From Candidatus Methanomethylophilaceae archaeon (GTDB lineage: Archaea; Thermoplasmatota; Thermoplasmata; Methanomassiliicoccales; Methanomethylophilaceae): a DNA stretch of 7,257 bases. Of this stretch, positions 5,522 to 7,257 are shown in pieces. The notes beneath the pieces are model-generated. The model made no database searches. It was not told the origin of the DNA and saw nothing but the letters and a program-made list of their open reading frames with translations. The position numbers were made by a program, and so were the translations under genes. Within the stretch, counting starts at the first letter, position 1; each line of letters begins with the position of its first letter. Location of the stretch: NCBI GenBank assembly GCA_016296195.1, contig JAEDJU010000063.1:1-7257 (forward strand), given 5' to 3'.

Positions 5522-6265
5522 TCATTCCTCCGTCAATCTCATTGCCAGGGCTATGGAGTCCCTGTAATCGGTTTTCACGCGGGAGGTGTCGATGAACACC
5601 TTGTCGGAGTTCACCACGGGTGCTCCCAGCGCCTTCGCCCCTCCGATGAAGTGGAGGGTCCTGAATATGATATTTCCTGTGATGCCCTCGGGTGCGATGA
5701 TGATATCCGCATCCCTGACCGCATCCTCTATGAGGATCTGGGAGTGGTATGCCTCGTATCCGTCTGATTCCAGACGTTTGGCGATGGCCCTGGCACTCTC
5801 TATGGAACGGTCCACGGCCTTGCACCTTCCCATGTCCTCGCATCTTCCGCCGGACATGATGGCGATCCTGGAGCCCATACCTACTTTCTTTGCAAGCACA
5901 GCGGATCTCGCGGCCAGCTCGTACCTCTGGTCGTCGGTCCATCCCTCGTCGATGCCCACGGGGGCCAGTATGATCAGTTTGCCCCCGATGGGCTCCAGGA
6001 AGGCGACCCTCTCCAACGCGGGGAGGTTCAGTTTGGATTTGAGTATGGGTAACAGCATGGAGGACGACATGTCCCCGCGGACGGCGGCATCGATCCTTCC
6101 GGATGCAAGGTCGTCCGTGAGCTCGTACGGGTCATCGTAGATGGTCACGTCGTGGCCGTCCATGGCGAGGACACTCCTCTCGACATTGCCGTTGTCGGTT
6201 CCGCGCCCTATTCCCACGCGGACATCCGGCATCTCGCCGCAGAGTAGCGTCTTCGAAGTGAACAT
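5522..6265 (-). CDS. mtxX: MtxX, methanogenesis marker protein 4 (phosphotransacetylase-like)
   Basis: MtxX is a methanogen-specific protein of unknown function (TIGR03270 methanogenesis marker 4; related to phosphate acetyl/butyryltransferases). Recognisable features in the 247-residue product are VGIGRGTDNGNVERSV near 17-32, the AAVRGDMSSS segment at 60-69, SGGRCEDMGR at 138-147, and PEGITGN followed by GGAKALGAPVVNSDKV, the phosphotransacetylase-like C-terminal part. Early annotations call it a methyltransferase-related subunit, without firm evidence. Start choice is uncertain: GTG at 6271, ATG at 6265, or ATG at 6232, which gives the more usual MPDVRVGIG opening. ATG 6265 is preferred because a TATA-like TTCAAATA centred about 27 bases upstream fits a leaderless transcript. 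It is the first gene of the operon with queD, queC and queE. Stop is TGA; the gap to queD is two bases. It marks the organism as a methanogen. Confidence 0.88.
   Translation of the reverse strand: MFTSKTLLCGEMPDVRVGIGRGTDNGNVERSVLAMDGHDVTIYDDPYELTDDLASGRIDAAVRGDMSSSMLLPILKSKLNLPALERVAFLEPIGGKLIILAPVGIDEGWTDDQRYELAARSAVLAKKVGMGSRIAIMSGGRCEDMGRCKAVDRSIESARAIAKRLESDGYEAYHSQILIEDAVRDADIIIAPEGITGNIIFRTLHFIGGAKALGAPVVNSDKVFIDTSRVKTDYRDSIALAMRLTEE
5527..5531 (-). promoter_or_regulatory. Ribosome binding site for queD inside the end of mtxX
   Basis: On the minus strand GGAGG sits within the last codons of mtxX, seven bases before the preferred queD ATG at 5519. It indicates that queD is translated from the mtxX message. 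Confidence 0.6.
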
Positions 6266-6288
6266 GGACACGGCCCATATCTTGTGCG

Positions 6289-6312
6289 TATTTGAATGGT
6301 TCCTTTATACCA
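6289..6312 (-). promoter_or_regulatory. Promoter of the mtxX-queDCE operon
   Basis: Two TATA-like boxes are seen on the minus strand: TTCAAATA at 6296-6289, about 27 bases before the ATG at 6265, and GGTATAAAGG at 6312-6303, which contains the TAA stop of the nitroreductase gene. Either could serve; the first predicts a leaderless mtxX mRNA. The gap between the genes is only about 40 bases, so read-through from the nitroreductase gene is also possible. Confidence 0.5.
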
Positions 6313-6907
6313 AGGCATGTGCCACACGGACAGTGTCCTCTGGGTTCAGCCTGGGCTTGCGGGGGGCCTCGCGGACCACCTTACCGAAGGGCATCTGGGC
6401 GATGAGACGGTATCCCTCCGGTATTCCGAAGGTCTCCCTGACCCTGTCATCTATCAATGGGTTGTAGTGCTGGATGTTGGCACCGATACCGAGTGTGCGG
6501 AGACCGGACCAGACGGCGAACTGGAGCATACCGTTGGCCTGCTCCGCCCAAACGGGGAAGTTGTCCCTGTACGAGGGGTTGTCCTCCTGCAGCTTCTTGG
6601 TGACGGAGTCGTCCTCGTAGTAGAGGATGGTTCCTGCGGCGTTGGCGAAACCGTCGATCTTGCCCTTGCTCTTCTGATATCTCTCGGGACCGATCTTGGC
6701 GATGAGGGAATCCTCGACTATCTTCCACAATGCCTTGTGGTCATCTCCGAAGAGGACGAACGCCCTGGGGGACTGACCGTTGTAGGAAGTGGGTGTGACG
6801 GAGATGATGTCACGGATGAGTTTGACGACATCATCCTGGGATACGGGGAGTTCCGGTGAGAGGGAGTACTCCGAGCGACGCTGGTTGAGTGCTTCGATGT
6901 AATCCAT
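6305..6907 (-). CDS. Frm2/Hbn1-type nitroreductase family protein
   Basis: This is a predicted FMN-dependent oxidoreductase of the nitroreductase superfamily, in the fatty-acid-repression-mutant (Frm2/Hbn1-like) branch. It reduces nitro or quinone-like compounds with NAD(P)H; the natural substrate is unknown. The 200-residue length is typical. Landmarks are RRSEYSLSPELP at 10-21, TPTSYNGQSPRAFVLFGDDHKALW at 38-61, KIDGF at 83-87, AGTILYYED at 91-99, NFPVWAEQANGMLQFAVW at 116-133, LGIGANIQHYNPLID at 139-153 and the closing LIAQMPFG at 168-175. FMN phosphate would be held by the Arg pair near the N-terminus and the S-x-N-x-Q segment, as known for the family. It has its own TATA-like box 27 bases before the ATG, so it is probably transcribed alone. 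Stop is TAA, embedded in the mtxX promoter. Confidence 0.92.
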   Translation of the reverse strand: MDYIEALNQRRSEYSLSPELPVSQDDVVKLIRDIISVTPTSYNGQSPRAFVLFGDDHKALWKIVEDSLIAKIGPERYQKSKGKIDGFANAAGTILYYEDDSVTKKLQEDNPSYRDNFPVWAEQANGMLQFAVWSGLRTLGIGANIQHYNPLIDDRVRETFGIPEGYRLIAQMPFGKVVREAPRKPRLNPEDTVRVAHALV

Positions 6908-6939
6908 AAACGGCGTTTAGTGTGGAAGGATAAAGAGTT
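6908..6939 (-). promoter_or_regulatory. Nitroreductase promoter with a palindrome at the start site
   Basis: On the minus strand CTCTTTATCC (6938-6929) is a TATA-like box centred about 27 bases before the ATG at 6907, predicting a leaderless transcript. The perfect palindrome AAACG-G-CGTTT at 6908-6918 touches the start codon, where a bound repressor would block initiation. The palindrome is short and could be chance. Confidence 0.5.
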
Positions 6940-6951
6940 TTGGAAATACGT

Positions 6952-7257
6952 TTAGGATTCTTCCGAAGGGGGGTCATCCGAGGAAGATGAGGCTTGAACC
7001 GCTTGAACCGGACCAATGGTCAGGGTTCCGTGGTATGTCTCATCGATGAAGACGGCCTCGTAATTCCTGACACCCTCGACAGATTCCACAGATTGACCGG
7101 TCACGTACAATTTGGAACCATATGACCATCCGATGAACACCTTCCCTTCGGGTGCTTTCGGAATCTCATAAGTGATACGATTCTCTTCGACGGTATCGAT
7201 GTGGACCCCTCCATCCCAATAAACAGTCACGGGGGCAGTTTTCCACACTGCAGACAG
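6952..7257 (-). CDS. Surface-type protein with InlB-like repeat, C-terminal fragment (runs off the right edge)
   Basis: The frame is open to the window edge (LSAVWKT at the visible start), so about 101 C-terminal residues are seen and the GTG at 7248 is probably internal. VTVYWDGGVHIDT, then ITYEIPKAPEGKVFIGWSYGSKLY and VRNYEAVFID, has the beta-grasp pattern of InlB B-repeats (Listeria-Bacteroides repeat), with P-x-A-P-x-G-x-x-F-x-G-W as its signature. Such repeats occur in extracellular adhesin-like proteins. The protein ends in the low-complexity tail QASSSSDDPPSEES and TAA, without a membrane helix, unlike the BspA-like protein in this window. Function, signal peptide and total length cannot be judged. 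Downstream the nitroreductase promoter begins at once. Confidence 0.65.
   Translation of the reverse strand: MSAVWKTAPVTVYWDGGVHIDTVEENRITYEIPKAPEGKVFIGWSYGSKLYVTGQSVESVEGVRNYEAVFIDETYHGTLTIGPVQAVQASSSSDDPPSEES

Noticed and set aside
5520..5942. In-frame upstream extension of queD by about 140 residues
   Set aside because: The stretch is rich in Arg, Gly and His, has no family similarity, and lies wholly within mtxX in another frame. queD has good ATGs with a ribosome binding site at 5519.

Overview
The window looks like a chromosomal segment of a methanogenic archaeon, most likely a Methanomassiliicoccales member (Thermoplasmatota). The main evidence is a recognisable MtxX (methanogenesis marker protein 4). 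Supporting signs are archaeal TATA-like boxes about 27 bases upstream of start codons, a moderately high GC content, surface proteins of the BspA-like and InlB-like kinds, and the absence of TAG among ten visible stop codons (seven TGA, three TAA), as expected where TAG is reserved for pyrrolysine. The lineage is an inference; the gene families themselves are read from the protein sequences. No tRNA, rRNA, CRISPR array or insertion sequence was seen.

Left part (1-1930). A partial minus-strand gene runs off the left edge; it is the N-terminus of an AAA-ATPase-like family protein. It is divergent from an ElaA-type GNAT acetyltransferase. Next come an Mrp/NBP35 iron-sulfur carrier ATPase and a NifX/NifB-like (FeMo-co domain) protein, overlapping as TGATG. 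These two form a likely translationally coupled pair for iron-sulfur cluster handling.

Middle (1931-3749). A 527-residue secreted, C-terminally membrane-anchored BspA-like protein lies between two nearly identical GNRA-loop hairpin terminators. Between its terminator and the convergent queE gene sits an unexplained element: a TATA-like box, the palindrome AGTTAC-CA-GTAACT and three copies of GTAACTAGAAA. It looks like a regulated promoter with no obvious gene behind it.

Right part (3750-6271), minus strand. A tight operon reads mtxX-queD-queC-queE in transcription order, with overlaps or gaps of a few bases. QueD, QueE and QueC make preQ0, the precursor of archaeosine in archaeal tRNA. The leading gene, MtxX, is a methanogen-specific phosphotransacetylase-like protein of unknown role, so the linkage ties a methanogenesis marker to tRNA-modification genes.

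Right edge (6305-7257), minus strand. A Frm2/Hbn1-type nitroreductase has its own apparently leaderless promoter. Upstream of it is the C-terminal end of a surface-type protein with an InlB-like beta-grasp repeat. That protein ends in a Ser/Asp/Pro-rich stalk with no visible membrane anchor.
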